Assembly (NCBI RefSeq): GCF_040802235.1 | Contig: NC_133165.1 | Span: 15,595,623-15,659,622, forward strand | Direction: 5' to 3' | Length of the DNA: 64,000 nt | Source: Manis javanica | Taxonomy: Eukaryota > Chordata > Mammalia > Pholidota > Manidae | Shown: positions 10,801-24,872 of the stretch, piece by piece | Layout: each line of letters starts with the position of its first letter | How positions within the stretch are numbered: position 1 is the first letter of the stretch | Notes under the pieces: model-generated | Database searches by the model: none | Told to the model about the DNA's origin: nothing | What the model saw: the letters and a program-made list of their open reading frames with translations, nothing else | Position numbers and translations under genes: made by a program

Positions 10801-13800
10801 ATTCGTTTTCTTAAATTCCTGTGCTGCTGCCACCACCAAACCCCGCATTCTGTAAGGCATCTGTTCCTAACGCCATCTTTCTAGAGGCATTACAGAAAAC
10901 AGTGTTTAGTGATAAATAACGCCGTCCTCACTCCCCTATCAAGAGCAATGGGTATTGTTCCTTACCACAAAAACAAACATTTACAAACAACCTCACACAT
11001 TCTATTTGACAACACTTTCCTATCTTAGTTTTCTCCAACTTCTCATACTGCTCTTTACCAGCCTCCTTTACAAATTCTTCACCCACTCTCTGATATTTAA
11101 ATATTGTCAGTCTTCAGGGAGCCTTCCTGCATCTTCTCTTTTTCCTATAATCCTCCCAAATGTTCATGGTTTCAGTGAACATCCAGCTAATTAAAAATTT
11201 TAAAATTTTACTTCCATCTAGGTCTCTTTAAACTCCAGACATATATAAATATATGTGTATAAAATTGCCTCAGCATTTACATTTGAGATTCTTAAAAGAA
11301 CCTCAGTAAATATTTTTGATTGCTAGACTGATCAAAGAGTCTTGTGAGATTCCCATTGCCACAATGTCATTAATTAGTGAGTAATTACTGCGTGCAATAC
11401 ATTTTCAGAGTCAGGTTGAAGCCTGAAGGCAAACATTTTTGTTTCTTTTCTTTTCTTGTGATTGTAAAGCCTTGAAAAATAGGCTCCACAATTTGTTCAC
11501 CCAGGAAGAGCTCATAAAGTACTTTTTAAGTCCTTGAATAATGTTGACCTCTCAGGAAGAAAACATGTCCAGAATAACCAGTTCCCCCCTTGCGCTTATC
11601 TTCAGTGCGCCTTCTGACGATGTTCACCGGCAGAGGAGGCCTGACGCAGTACCCCGTTGACGTGCAAAATTAAGAACTGATGAGCTGGGATAGAGGAGGA
11701 GGTAAAAACCAGGAAAGGCGGAAGGAAGAAGGACAAGATACAAATTCTTTAGGCAAGACATAAATAGATTCACTCTGCCTTATTTTGAACATGAAAAATC
11801 TAATTATAGGAAGAAAGGAAATTGTTCTGCCATACACCCTGGGCTTCACTGCTAGTCTGACATTTGAGTAAAATTCATAATCTATCCATGTATACTCAAC
11901 GTGATGTCATAATGTGTATAACAGTGCACGTACAGGAACGATGGCAATGACTGCCCTCAGGTAAATCCTCAGCAAATACCTGTTATTGAGGCAAGACTGC
12001 ACTTAAAGTCCTTCTGATGTAGGCACATAAATACATGTGAGAAGTCCAGCGGCTCCAGTTCATCGCTCATTACTTAAACTGATTGAACACCAATTTAGAA
12101 TTATTCAACCAAATTTTTGCTTTCAGGTGAATGGCTTTTAACACTTCCTTACCGACTTCCAAAGGCGCAGAACACTTTCGTAGTACTTTTCTGGAATACA
12201 AAATCAGAAGACAGATGGATAGAACAACAGTTTTATCCAGCAGCACCTAAGCATTTTTTTTTTTAACCAAATCAATACACCCTGGGCTTTTGATTTTATG
12301 CACACTCTACTGAGTTAATCTGAACAATTTAAAAAGAAGACAACATCTAAAGGCAAACAAGAAAGCTGCCTATAAAATTCTTCTCTACTTTGTGTGTTGT
12401 GATTGTAGAATCAATTTAAAATTCTAAAAGACGTACTATTCAACAAAACTTATGCCCAGGACCTAAACCTTCATGTTACTCTAATTTCCCCAAAAACATT
12501 GTTTCCTCAGAAAATACTGAAAATATGTAAATACCTCAAATTAGCTTCACTTATTTGTCCCTGATTTATCATGGCAGGATTGTTCCTCACTCCACAAAAA
12601 CCTAAGCACCTCAAGGGCAGCCCTGTATGGTCTGATCCTTTTAGCCTTCCATATAATCTCCAGGAAATTCCCTGCACACTGATGACTCAATAAAGATATG
12701 ACAACTGATTATCTCTCAAGTCCATATATGCCAAGTAGGGGCATAAAAAGGATGAATTCTGACTGCACTAGCACATTCTTCTAAAGAAGGAACATTTGGG
12801 AAATATATTTGTTAAAGAGGCACTCAAGGGTGCCCCTATCCAAAAGGGCAAAACAAAATCCCTGAAGCCAGTTGCATATCAGAAACAGCGTCCATTAATC
12901 TCTTTGCCAAGCAGCAGAGAGAGTAAGGAGGCCTTTGAGAGGAGTTGCTTTGAGAAGGGGAGTCATGGTTTAATGTGTTTGATTCGGAGCACCTCACTCT
13001 CAGAAGCGAGCACCTGCAGCAGGCTGGCAACTTGCTTCTTCTGGGGGCAGATTGGATAATGATACTGATGACATTTATGGCCCAACATTTCAAGAATAAA
13101 TTTACAATGGAAATGGTTCTCAGTGCAGTGAATACATCATTACAGCTTATCAGCTATAAACTATGGAGCCCAGTTTAAGTCCTGTAGAAGGCAAGCATTA
13201 CAGACATTCCTCACAGTTATTTGGTGTTCATAATTCACTGGAAGAACATTTGAAATATGAAGGTATATGCCACTGCAGTAAAAACAAGAGCAAAGACCTG
13301 GAAAGGGATTTGGAGGGAGAGAGAAACAGTGGAGAAATGTGTTTCAGGTGCTTCTGTGCCTCTTGTGTCCTCCGGTGGGATTTTCTATGAAAGCTCCACA
13401 ATTTCACCCCTGACAATCCCCTTTATTCTGCTTCAGCAAGACCCTACCAGAATATTTTCTTCATTCAGTTTCTCTTCCTAATTTATAGCTAGCAAGCTCA
13501 TTGTTTTCATTAGAAAGTTTTTTTTCTATAAATCTATTAGGGAACACATTAAATGTGTGTCTTCATGTTATTTCATGGATTATTATTGCAGCTTTGTATC
13601 ACTCATTTCTAGCCTTCAATAAAGACTAATATTTTTCCTAGGGCTTCTGGAATGCTCTACAAATGGCTCTAAGTATTTGTTTTTATCAAGGGGAAATGGC
13701 TCTGTCTACTGATTAAGAAAACAAACTAGAGATACAATGGTAAAAGACTCACATTTAAATGTTTATTTGATTCTTGGATGTATGACTAAACTTCCCATAT

Positions 13801-15739
13801 AATTACAAAAATTAATAAAAATAAAAATTATGCAAAGAGAATTGACATAAGCTATTACACTGTAGTGAGTTGAAACTAATAATTGCATTGGAAGACTAGT
13901 TAGTGAGAAGCAGAGATATTGGAATTACAATTATTAGTACCTATTCTTATCCCTGAAATAGATTTGGGATAAGTTCTTTAGTTGAAATCCACATTTTTCT
14001 GGCTTTTAAAATTAGCATGTTCTCTTTAAAGATACCCAGAGTACAAATAATATGTGTTGGGGGAACAGTTCTATAGGGGATAGTCTGAGTGATCACTGGA
14101 GCAGAAGGGAAGGAGATAGACTCCAATTAGCTTTCACAAAGGCTTTTAGGAGAGCTCTGTATAAGCTTAAGGGGCTTTAGTAAGTCTGGGAAGTATTCCA
14201 GTGCCTAGCCTCCTATACATCTCCCAAACTATCCTTTCTTCTTTGGTCAAATCTAATGAGAATAGATGTGCCCATGTGCAAACAGAACATGAAATCTTAG
14301 GGATGCTTTCAAAAGTCAACTAACTCTCTAAAAAGAAATTACAGATTGAATAATGTTGATATAAGAAGAGTTTATATAAGTTGCTATACACTGTCTTGTG
14401 TTCTTTATTAAAATGTGTATTTAGAAAACTTGGAAAAAACTGAAAATGTTAAAGTAATGAGGCAATTACATCCATAGTTCCTCCATCCAAATACACTGCC
14501 ATGCTTTGTATGCCAATAACTAGGAATACATAGTCCAAGTACTGCGTGACAGAGTTCTCAACATTTTGTAAAATGTCATTACTTTGGACTCAGCATCTAC
14601 TGGGAGCTAATATAAAAAGTAATTGAAAAAAATATCATCCCTAAAAAGAGAAGTTTTTCATGTAGATTACCAGCAAGTGATATGGCTCGGCGAGTTAAGC
14701 TAGAATGGACATACCAGAAATACTCAACGCTTTGTCAGTGTTTCCAAGTGCCGCAGTAAATATAACACATGAAACTTAATAGCCATGATTTTAAGAATTA
14801 ACCTCCGGAGGGGATTAGACTAACAGTTCGAATCCCATGTATTTAAGTTTCAGTGAGCTATAGTTCTTGCCATTCTGCTTTTGTTATACGTTGATGTAAA
14901 AAGGGATGGTTTTGCCTACCATCCTCAAGTAAGAATTAAAAATGATCTTCTTATGTACACTGAAATAGCCACATAAACCTAGAGAGATTGAAGAACACTA
15001 TGATTGTAGACCACTTATGCCATCAATGGTATATAATTTCAAAATTTAACTTGGTTATTTTTCCCTAAGGATTACTAGAAAATAGCTTGTAAGACATTTG
15101 CACTATAGGCTCACAAATATTTATTAATACTTCAGAATTTAATTTATATTATGAAGACACTTTAAAATATCTTCAGTTATTAATTTAAAAATGTAAAAAA
15201 AATACATATTAATTATGAAAAATAAAATGAATTTAAATGTAATTTAAAAGTGCAGCAAGGAAGTGGGATAGAGAAGATGCAGTTTCTGGTGAAGAAAGTA
15301 AGACTTTATTAAGACTTGTAAATTAACCAAAATCAAAGGAATAATAATTTTAATCTTAGAGCATTATATAACTTCCTATATGAATGAATAGTAAATCTGT
15401 TTGGAAATCCTAGAGTTTGTAAAAATGAGTTTGAACCAATTTATTTTGGAATTTTGATTAAATATTGATTCGTAGGCAGAAACAAAAAAAAAGAAAAAAT
15501 TTGTATGTTTATGTCTACTCTAGTTCCACCTAACCATAATTTCTGGCTATGATACTTAATTTACCACTATTGCTGAATTATCTGAAGTTAAACTAGACTA
15601 TCTCTTGGGCCAACAACTTGTCTGATGCCTAGATTAAGAATAATTTAGTATATGGGGAAATATTTCTGAGAATCCCCTTCTCAACATTTGTATGAATTCT
15701 ATTGATCATTAATAGGTAAAAATAATCATCTCCATGTAT
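10801..15739. other. Intergenic, no gene seen
   Basis: Apart from the CpG cluster at 11.6 kb, nothing is recognised. The stretch 14,640-14,930 has several CpGs and no evident repeat, so it may be an old conserved element. Confidence 0.65.
11575..11670. promoter_or_regulatory. Second small CpG cluster
   Basis: Seven CpGs in about 95 bp (TTGCGCTT, GTGCGCC, GACGAT, CACCGG, GACGCAG, CCCCGTTGACG), about 0.8 kb from the one at 10.5 kb. Function unknown. Confidence 0.3.
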
Positions 15740-15920
15740 AGTGTGTGTTGCATGTATTAGGAACATATTATATGTGTAACTAATCTTAAAAAGAGCCCTC
15801 AGAGGTGAGTGTTAAGAATTCTATGTTATGACTGAGGAAAATAAAGCACAGAGATGGAAAGTAGCTTGGTCAGTTTATACGCTGACAGCTTGTGACTTGA
15901 CCAAGGACACTCTTATTCCA
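15740..15920 (-). repeat. MIR SINE
   Basis: A decayed reverse-complement MIR: 'CTGAGGAAAATAAAGCACAG' followed by 'AAAGTAGCTTGGTCAG'. Confidence 0.55.
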
Positions 15921-16689
15921 CCATTCATTCCCTTAGCTACTGTACACATAGGTTCTACATTCTTTATGTTGGATCTGAAATCCACAAAAAGCCTCCATCT
16001 GATATTAAAGAAGTCTTGAGCTGTTGAATCACATCTGAAATTGTTTGGCTGAACTTACATGACTTTCGTGATCATCAAAGATCCTAGGGACTTTATGCCA
16101 GTGCAGAACATTTAACCTTTCTGCCCTGGTCAGAAATCTAATTTGAGCAGTTCTACTTGGAGGCTCTATTTTTGATAGTTAAGCCATTCATCCTGTTTGA
16201 CATTGTTGTGTGGTGTTGTTATGCTTTAACCAGCTGTCACATTCCAACCCAGAGGTGGGTGAAAGGATTCTTGTTTGTATGTAATTATAAGGACTTTTAG
16301 ATGCTTTGAGTTGGCAATATGTCAAGGTAAAAGACATCCTTCCAGCAAAGCCGGCCTGAAAGACTTTCAGAATTCTTCATATAACTCTATAAAAAATTTC
16401 TTTCTGTCATTCAATGGTCAGCTGATTGTTTTGATGCAATTATTTCTAGCTCTGTTATTAAGCCTGTGACTGTAAAGAAATGTCTTTGTAGTAGATACTC
16501 ATTTCTTCATGAATTGATTCTAAATTTGTATGAGATGAGACTACTCATATCATATATCCTGGTCCCTCTAAAAGAGATTATAGCATTTAAAACAGGATGG
16601 ATGCTCTGATCTACAATTAGATATGGAAAGAAGCTTGAACTCCTGCAATAGAGGTTCTACTCACATATACAAATTAGTATGAGACTATA

Positions 16690-16830
16690 GAAATGTACGC
16701 AATGAGCATTTATTTTATACCTCTTCTGTGTCCAAAACAGGACTAGGCACTAGGGATGCAGAGAGCATTTCTGTATTCAGGGAACTCTAAACCTAGTAGG
16801 AAAAAAAGAAAACCCATACTTTTAATGTTC
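16690..16830 (-). mobile_element. L2 3' end fragment
   Basis: 'GAGCATTTATTTTATACCTC', then 'GGACTAGGCACTAGGGATGC' and 'GGGAACTCTAAACCTAGTAG', the reverse complement of the L2 3' end. Confidence 0.55.
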
Positions 16831-19044
16831 TTTAGCCACAAACTCATATTCTTCCCCCAGTGGAATGACAACTAAAGTCAGTAGAGTTTTGGGTTTAGTG
16901 GTCCAGGAAGTCATCTCAATTTTCCTTGCTTCTTTCCTGTGTTGACAGCTCACTTTCCTAGTTACTATTATCTCCAGCCACAGAATGTAAAACCAGACAA
17001 TTGATTCAAAAAAGTAACTTTAAAAATCACTAATTTCTTCAAGGAAAAAATGGCCATCCCGTAACAACCAATCTTTTGTCATCATACATACAAAACCCCA
17101 GTTCACCAGTTGTTTTACCCACACTTTGACATCTCAATAAGTCAGGTTAGCATTTGGGTATAGAATGAATTTGATTAAAAAGCATTATTTTCAATGATAA
17201 ATCAATATTCTTATTTTCAAGTTTAATTTACTTTTCTTTGGAGCTCATTTTTTCAGAGACCAAAGCTTGATTTATTTAATGTTACCACCATTATTTAATT
17301 GCAACAGTGTGGTTTTTTCAAACTTGGAATTTATTTAGGAGGATAAAATCTACTTCTAGTGACCTGAATATGGTATTGCAATGCTTCACTTTTATATTAC
17401 ATTTTAACTGTGCACAGAAGGAAAGTGTTAACATTTAATTGTCTGTGAAATATTTCCAGGGAGTTAGCTTTGATGTGAAAAAATAATAGTTACTTAGAGA
17501 ACTGTAATGCTGTAAGCTTGAGACATCCAACCCAATGAAAACTCTTTGAATAAAGAGAAGGGAAGCCACCACAGAATTTAAAATGCATCTCTGATGATAT
17601 GAAACTTTCACTTTCTTCATTATTTACTAGCTGTCACTTATTTCAACATTCACCTGTGTTCTATACACCATTCATATTTTAGTAATCTGTCAGCATTGGC
17701 AACTTGATTAACCATTTCCTATAGAAAAAAAAAACAAGGACTAGTAACTGGTACATGTTCAAGCTGAGTTAACTCAATGTTATTCATCTGGAAGAAAAGA
17801 AAGGCAGTCAATCAGTTAAAAGTTTTAAATGTTTGATGGCAATGTATCATGTAACCTTAACATCTGGATGGCTGGATTTTACTCTTAATACCCAGATGTC
17901 TGGCATCATGCAGACACAACCTCCCTGGTTGGATCAGTCAACAACTTTCATTGAGGACCACCCCCCACCCCCAACTTTTGCTGGGCAACACAGTGAGGCT
18001 ATCCTATAGAACAAGGTCACCTCATGGCTGGGCTATGGGAAATCATCTTAATTAGTTCCCCTAACTCTACCCTTTCCTCATTCCATACTCCTGGAACACT
18101 AAATACCACTTTCAAGATCCTAGTTACTTGCTTAATACACTTGCCTTGCCTCAGGTTTTCACTGAACTCTCTAGTTGCTGCAAAGATCTATAATAGAAGG
18201 GTTCTACAAGAATCCTAATAATCAATTGATCATATCACTTTCCTCTGTCTCTGAGCTCAGCTAAAGCCTGAACTGGGTGATACACATCTCATTGACCTGT
18301 TTTAATGCTTAAATATTATGCATCCCAGACTCAGAAAACAGCTTCAGGGACATAATAGTCACTCCTTGAGCAGAAGGAATTATTTTTTATCTACTAGTTA
18401 TACATAAGACATGTAAAACTCAGTTTCTAGTATAAAGGAAGTGTCTAATAAATGTCCTTTCTTAACTTCTGCCTAGGGTCAACATTTCCTAGGCCCTAAA
18501 ATTCCTTTGATTATAAGATGCTTAACTTCAAACAATTTTTTGAGTAAAAAAGGAATCTTCCTCCATTAAACATAGTATGCAAAGACTATAAAACTCCGAC
18601 TGATTCATAAATTACAGTGTGGAAAGTTATGCTTATTGAGGAAATACACTTGTTTATAATTCCTTTCTGTATTACATTCCAGAGAAACTCAATTAATTGC
18701 TTTGAGGGAAAAGGAGGAATCAAAAATAATTCCAAAATGCTGGTAGTCTTCTATGCACGATGTCACAAAATGTCACTACTGAAAGCACAAACGGCCTTCT
18801 GAAGGAAAAACCCAATGATTAATATTTAGAGAATGTTTGTATGTGATTCTTTTAGTTGCAGATCCCCTCAGCTCACTCACACACAGGATTTGTGAAGGGT
18901 AGTAAGGGAATCCCTTGGGCTCATGGGAACTGAAGCAGGAGAATGCGTCTGGAATCAGGACTGTTCCAAAGACCCCCCATGAGATGTTTATGAGTCTTAA
19001 TCCTAAGTCTGAACCAGTATACTTTCTTTTATTAATGATCATTT

Positions 19045-19250
19045 CTTGAGTATTTGTTATGTATTAGGCACTAAACCAAGTATTTTACATGCCTTATATC
19101 ATGCAATCCTTACAATAATTCTGTGATTTGTATTCCATTACTATTCACATTTATGGGTGATTAAACAGCTTTTGAGAATTTTAGTAATTTACTAAGTTCC
19201 CACAGATAGTGGTGAATTAGCAGGACTCAACTTCAGCCCTCGCTCAGGGC
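19045..19250 (-). repeat. MIR SINE
   Basis: 'TTGAGTATTTGTTATGTATT', 'CTTACAATAATTCTGTGA' and 'AATTTACTAAGTTCCCACAG' in order fit a nearly complete MIR in reverse orientation. Confidence 0.7.
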
Positions 19251-19979
19251 CCCAGATCTCCTATAAATACTGGACATCTAGCAGGGACTGCACTCTATCC
19301 TGTCTCTGAATCCACTCTCTCCCACTACCAATGGGTTTCTTAGGGTTATTTAAATCTTGTATTCCCCCATAATTTCAATTTATGTAGAGCCTATCATAAT
19401 CTCTCCAGCCCCATCAACATCACGAACTTTCAATTTAGTTCCCACTATTAAATGGCAATTTATTTCTCTTGAGTCTGAACTCCTGATATAAGGAATCTGT
19501 TTATCTCAATTCATATGTTGGAATCAAGCTCTGTATTTCATAAATGCTAGTTATTCTATGGATTAGTTGCCCATAGGTCAGATACCCATCCCTAATTGAC
19601 TAACAGTTACTAAAAAGACCAATCACGCTAATCAGTGGCTAAATATGGGCAACTTATCTTAGAAGTTACAGATAAGACAATGGTAGAAACAACTCTACCC
19701 TTAGGAGGCAGTGAAGCTATGGAAGTAGAAATAGTCCATAATAGAACAAAAATAAGAGGCAATACAAAAGAACCCTAAGAAACTAATATGTAAGAATCAG
19801 CCCGAATAAGAGAAGTCAGTACAAGAAATTAACATATAACAACAATTAAGAGAACTAGTAGAAAAAAAAATAGTGTTAAGAAATCCTATGAATAAGACTT
19901 TGAAAATGAGTGCATTTCACAGTAACAAGTTCTCTAACAACATTAATCCATTCAAAAATATACATAAAATATCCTACTA

Positions 19980-20720
19980 TTGCCCAGGGGACACAGAGTT
20001 GATGAAGAACAGGTCCTTGTTTGGCAAAAAATGTTAATAATCACACAAATTAATGCATAATTGCAGTTATGAGACATGCTACAGAGAAGACATTCTACAG
20101 AGAATATGGGTTTTTTTGTGAGATCATAGAATAAGAGAACTTGATACTATAAAAGAGCTCAAGGGAAACTTGCCGTACAGTTGATGCCTGAGCTGAGATC
20201 TAAAGGAATATTGAGAATCTATCAGGTGAAGTGGAAGAGCCCTGTAGGCAGAGAGAGTGCGTAAAGCTCCTTTGGCAGGAGGGAACCTGATGAGTGATAA
20301 AAGTCTCACGTCCGTGAAACAAGTGTTATGGCTCAGGAAGAGGACACACTCAGTCAGGCCTGAATGACCTGCGCCCTTCCGAAGCCAGGGCGTAAGTACA
20401 GTCATTCCACCTGCACCACATGGCCTGAGAAAAGGAAAGGGACAGTTTCCAAAGAAAACCCTGTGTGCTGTCTCCAGAGGTAAGAGATCCAGGGAAAATA
20501 TGGGAGGACATGTGAAGAGACTCTTATGCTACTCCCGGTTGGAGGTAACCATAGTTTGGATTGAGGGTGGAGATTTGAAGGTTTTTAGGAGAATAAATTC
20601 ATAGGATTTTGTAATGAATTAGACAAGAGATGAAGTGAAATTTCATCTTTACACAACTGGTAACATTCACTGAGAGAGTCCACACCGAAAGGAGCTGGGT
20701 GAAGAGGTAGAGAGAGAGAT
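19980..20720 (-). mobile_element. L2 LINE fragment
   Basis: A long decayed match to reverse-complement L2: 'GGACACAGAGTTGATGAAGA', 'GATGCCTGAGCTGAGATCTA' and 'GAGCCCTGTAGGCAGAGAGA', in the L2 ORF2 C-terminus and 3' UTR order. Confidence 0.55.
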
Positions 20721-21837
20721 GCAACATCGTGAGTTTAATTTGGAACATGTTTAATTGGAGGGGCTACTGAGACATCAAGAGATGTGAAGAATAACTCTAA
20801 AGATCAGGGCAGACATCTGGGCTGGAGGTGTAAGCTTGCCGGCTGCAGGAACAGCCCACTGATTGAAGGCTGTCTGGACCACAGATAGTGGGAGAGTCAG
20901 AGCCTGGTTACAGCAAATGGGTAGAATGGGCGAGAGGTAAGGAGAGAGACCGTGAGTATATACTAGTCATTGTGTTAGTTTAAATGTGGCTACAAATTCA
21001 TGACTAGTCTTTCATTGAAAAATGGAGTTTAATTTGCTTCTCAGTGAATCTAGGCTGACTGTAGTAGCTTGCTCGACTGGAAGAATGCAGCAGATGTCAT
21101 CTTCTGGGACTTTCAATGCTAGATCATAGAAAACTTGTAACCTCTGCCTGAGCCTCCCGGGACATGTGCTATGAAGAAGCCCAAATAGAGTGTTGTTGGG
21201 CAAATTACTAAACTGCTTACGCCTTAGTTTTCTTATTTGCATAATAAATACTTAATAATTGCTAGTTGTGATTTATCATCAGTGCCCAGTTAATTTGTAA
21301 TGAAGTGAATTAAGTAGCATAGATGGACATAAAAGCTGGCTTATTTTCCCTTTGCAAAGGATTATTTGTGTAAGATTGTAACATTATAATAATTTTAGTA
21401 GTCACTATGATCTTATGATAACCTATCATTTACCCCATTTTGCAAATGTAGCAAGTATAATTTAAAGGATAGCAATACATTAATAATTTCAGACTCACTA
21501 CAGACTTTGGATGAAATTCTAGAGTTTGCTCAGCAAATGTACCATGTTAAACAACTAAATCACTAGTTAACTGAAATATCTATAATCAGAATTGTTAAGG
21601 GAAATAAAGTTGATGTTCTGTGCTTTTTGTAATGATGTGAGAGCATTCAGTGGTGATGTTTTCAGGGGTATTTTGCATTTGAGCAGAGACTGTCTGAAGT
21701 TACAAATAGATGTACTCTATGCCATTCCCGGAAATATCATTCCTCTGAAAGTCAGAAAGTTGAATTACTACTTTAATCTAGTAACTTACAACCTCAAAGC
21801 ATGAATGTCAGGAAATACCCACTCTCAAAGTAAGTAT

Positions 21838-21858
21838 ATGTGTGTGTGTGTGTGTGTG
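21838..21858. repeat. Short (TG)n microsatellite
   Basis: About 20 bp of TG repeats. Confidence 0.8.
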
Positions 21859-23774
21859 AATGCCAACTTAATGAAGAACTTAAGGAAAAAATATAGTTAC
21901 TAATTTTATCTGACCTGCATCTTTCAAAAGAGAAAAAAGTAAGGACCATCAAGACACTCTGATTTATATAGCAACCTGCTTCCGAATAGTCCTTTCCAAT
22001 TTCTATAACCTCATTGCACACAGTTTCCCTATGTAACTGAGTCAGCTTGCATTTCCCAGGCCTGAGGAGAAAAGAATCTTTTTTGCCTCTATTTCCTGTG
22101 AACCTCATCCTCCTCAGGTTTGCAAATAGTAAAGGGAACATTTTCCTAGCTGCTTCTGGATATTTGACTGTTAACTGAATTTTACCACCAGCTGAGATGA
22201 AGTGGTCTGAAACATGCTGTCAGCCCAACTGTTCACTCCAGAGGACTTCTTTCTGACAGCAATAGCCTGTCCTTACTAGAATATTTTACCAGTATCTCAC
22301 CTTCCCCTGCACCAACGCCCCCTGCCCCTTACTTTCTTGAAGAAAAGGTTTGTGTGGGTCTGGCCTACTGGAGAACCAATTCCAGAAGGCCTTTGTCAGA
22401 CAAGTATATGTGACTGCATGTGATGTGTTGTGCTGAGCGTTTACTGAGGAAACACGAGTCTCCAACACTAGTATGCTGGAAATGACACTAAGCAACCCGA
22501 CATGGAGCACATGGTCTTTAGTGATAATCGATCACTACCCATATTAAATCCAGTCCACAGAAAATCTCTAAATACTTTGAAGCATCATAACAGTCACTAG
22601 AACACTAAATACATTTCCAAGTCATAGAAGTAACTAGGGTTTCATAGGAAAGTTAATTTTTATTTAGATGAATTAAAAATCACATTCTGTGTTTACTTTT
22701 ATTAAGTGGAACAGAGTATGGTAATGTGTTTTTTAAATGAATTTGTAAGAACACAAAACAATCTTTGGATAATACCTTTTTTTCTAATTTTACAAAGACC
22801 AGTGAATCTATATCCTCTCCACAGAAGCATAAACAGGAGAAAAAGTACCTAGTGTCTAATGAAAGCGACTAACTCAGACTTAGGTTGAAACCGTATCTGC
22901 ACCTCTATGGTGCCCCCTTGAACTCTCCACTCACCTCATAACCTCACTACCAAATCATAGGTAAAGCAAGACTGACCTGTGTGCGAAAAGTAAGCATTGC
23001 ACATCAGGGCACAATGCTAACAGACTGACAGTGGCTACATTACTTTTTGACATCAGCTCCTCTCCTGTCCCTCCCTTTGTGGAATAATTTCTATGCTTTT
23101 AAGCCTGATGACTTGGCAAGCACAAGTGCCACATCCGAAAGAAGGGGAAATCTTCCTGAGAACAGTAGGACTGCCAAGCTGTAGCAGAGACTGGATGCTT
23201 TGGTTGATTGATCTGTGTAGCTGCAAACCCTTGGCCAAATTCTAAGTTAATGTCCAAATAAGGGGGTGAAATATTCATCTTTATGTTTTTGCTGTGAACA
23301 GCTACTACAGATGTTCTAAGGATATTTCCTTTCTATTTCTTTCGATGGTACGCTTGTGAGAATTATCCCCATGATTGTCTCAACCTAATTATTCACTTAG
23401 TTGTCCTATTTTTTTCATCTCAATTTTTTCTAAAGGAGACTTAAAGTGATAAACAGTAACAGACTCATATCCATCACTCACATGCACAATGTGACCGACA
23501 AAGTCAAAAAGGCTGTGAAGACAAGGAAATCAATACTGTCTGCTTACTTTCCTGTGTTGTATGAATTTTCTTATTCTTCAATTAACTCAATATCCTTAAG
23601 TATTTTATTGACAATATTAATATATTAATGTATTGATATATTTTCAGGCAAGTAGATAAAGTAAATATGATCTAACTCATTATTTCTAATGTACTGTAAG
23701 AATTAAAATGATGTAATGTTATACTTTCTTCTTGTTTAAACATATGTTATTGTCCTGAATAATTTCCACATTCC

Positions 23775-23776
<2 letters not shown>

Positions 23777-23817
<41 letters not shown>
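23777..23817. repeat. (AC)n microsatellite, 41 bp
   Basis: Uninterrupted AC dinucleotide run, about 400 bp beyond the probable MYF5 poly(A) sites. Likely length-polymorphic. Confidence 0.95.
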
Positions 23818-23818
<1 letters not shown>

Positions 23819-24210
23819 CTTGACATACATGAAATGGTGGTAAGATAAAGAAAAAATAGTATTTGGTAGGCTCCTTTGAAATAGGATTAAAATGGAAATA
23901 TGGCATTTCATTTGTGACATCAACAGGACCCAGACAGAATCTATGAGATGGCACATATTCAGATTTATCCACAAAGTCAACTGTTTAAAAAGATTTAATG
24001 TCAATGACTGCTAATTCCTTTAAGGATGTTCTTTCTAAAAATCATGAACCAAAACATTTCTTCATTTAAACAAGTTTATTTATAGTGGAATTTCCAAAAT
24101 TTCTTATATCTTGAAATTATCCACAAAGTACTATTTTGTGTTTACATTAAAATATGCATTTTTTGTAAGAAGAGATAAAAATATATACCATTAGGCAGTA
24201 TTGTTACGTT

Positions 24211-24681
24211 TTTATTTAATACAATATAACCAAAGGGCTAAAGAGAAAAACAATAGTTAAATATATTTAAAGCTTCCTGAAACTGATTTTCAGCTGTTCT
24301 AATGTTTTGAAGGAAAAAATAAAGATCTAAATACCAGAGATAATATCTTGATAAGCAATATTTATTTAAAAAAAACTTAAGTTAAGCGTTGCAATAAGCT
24401 ACCTTCAGTGAGTTGCCTCCTATTAGAAGTAATATAACTGAAACTAATAGTATCTAAAGCAAAGAAGAAGGAGGAGGGAAATAATAATGTATTAATTGCA
24501 AAGGTGACTTCTTAGCTTTTAGTTAAATACACTTTCTTATAAAGTGGCAAGATAATATTTACAAATTTACAACTGCAAGGAAATCTTTGTATGCACGTTG
24601 TCTTGCTTTCGGACTTTTGAGGCCTCCTTCCTCCTGTGTAATAGGCCCTCTGGGCAGAACTGATCTAGACTAGATTTTAGT
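24211..24681 (-). other. MYF5: MYF5 3' UTR with candidate poly(A) signals
   Basis: AT-rich sequence downstream of the MYF5 stop. AATAAA occurs on the minus strand at 24366-24361 and at 24216-24211. The second gives a 3' UTR of about 480 nt, close to the usual size of this gene. The end point is inferred, not proven. Confidence 0.5.
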
Positions 24682-24872
24682 TCATAGTACGTGATAGATG
24701 AGCCTGGAACCAGAGGCCCCTGGAGTTGCGGGCTGAGAGTCGGTGCTGGCCACTGGTGAGAGAGAGGCCGGGTCCTGGAGAGGCAATCCAGGTTGCTCTG
24801 AGTTGGTGATCCGATCCACAATGCTGGATAAGCAATCCAAGCTAGACAAGGTACTTTTATCTGTAGCATACA
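24682..24872 (-). CDS. MYF5: MYF5 coding exon 3 (C-terminal activation region)
   Basis: The acceptor is CCTTAG|TGTATG. The first codon is completed by the last base of exon 2 (Val), and the frame then reads [14 protein letters not shown] through to SRLIYHVL and a stop. The amphipathic helix-like segment [13 protein letters not shown] is the conserved helix III found in all four myogenic factors. Confidence 0.96.

Larger units (their letters stand above)
20721..24210. other. Intergenic DNA downstream of MYF5, no gene seen
   Basis: It holds two microsatellites. The part at 21,010-21,200 looks like a decayed dispersed repeat (ATGTGCTATGAAGAAGCCCA) of unresolved family. No coding signal is seen. 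Confidence 0.6.

Noticed and set aside
21794-22141. 115-codon minus-strand frame
   Set aside because: It includes the TG microsatellite (His-Thr repeat) and no recognisable protein features.
1-24000. LIN7A exons expected on the MYF5 3' side
   Set aside because: In other mammals LIN7A begins tens of kilobases further on. No PDZ or L27 coding sequence was found here.
23747-24004. Open frame with repeated Val-Cys
   Set aside because: It is the translation of the (AC)n microsatellite.
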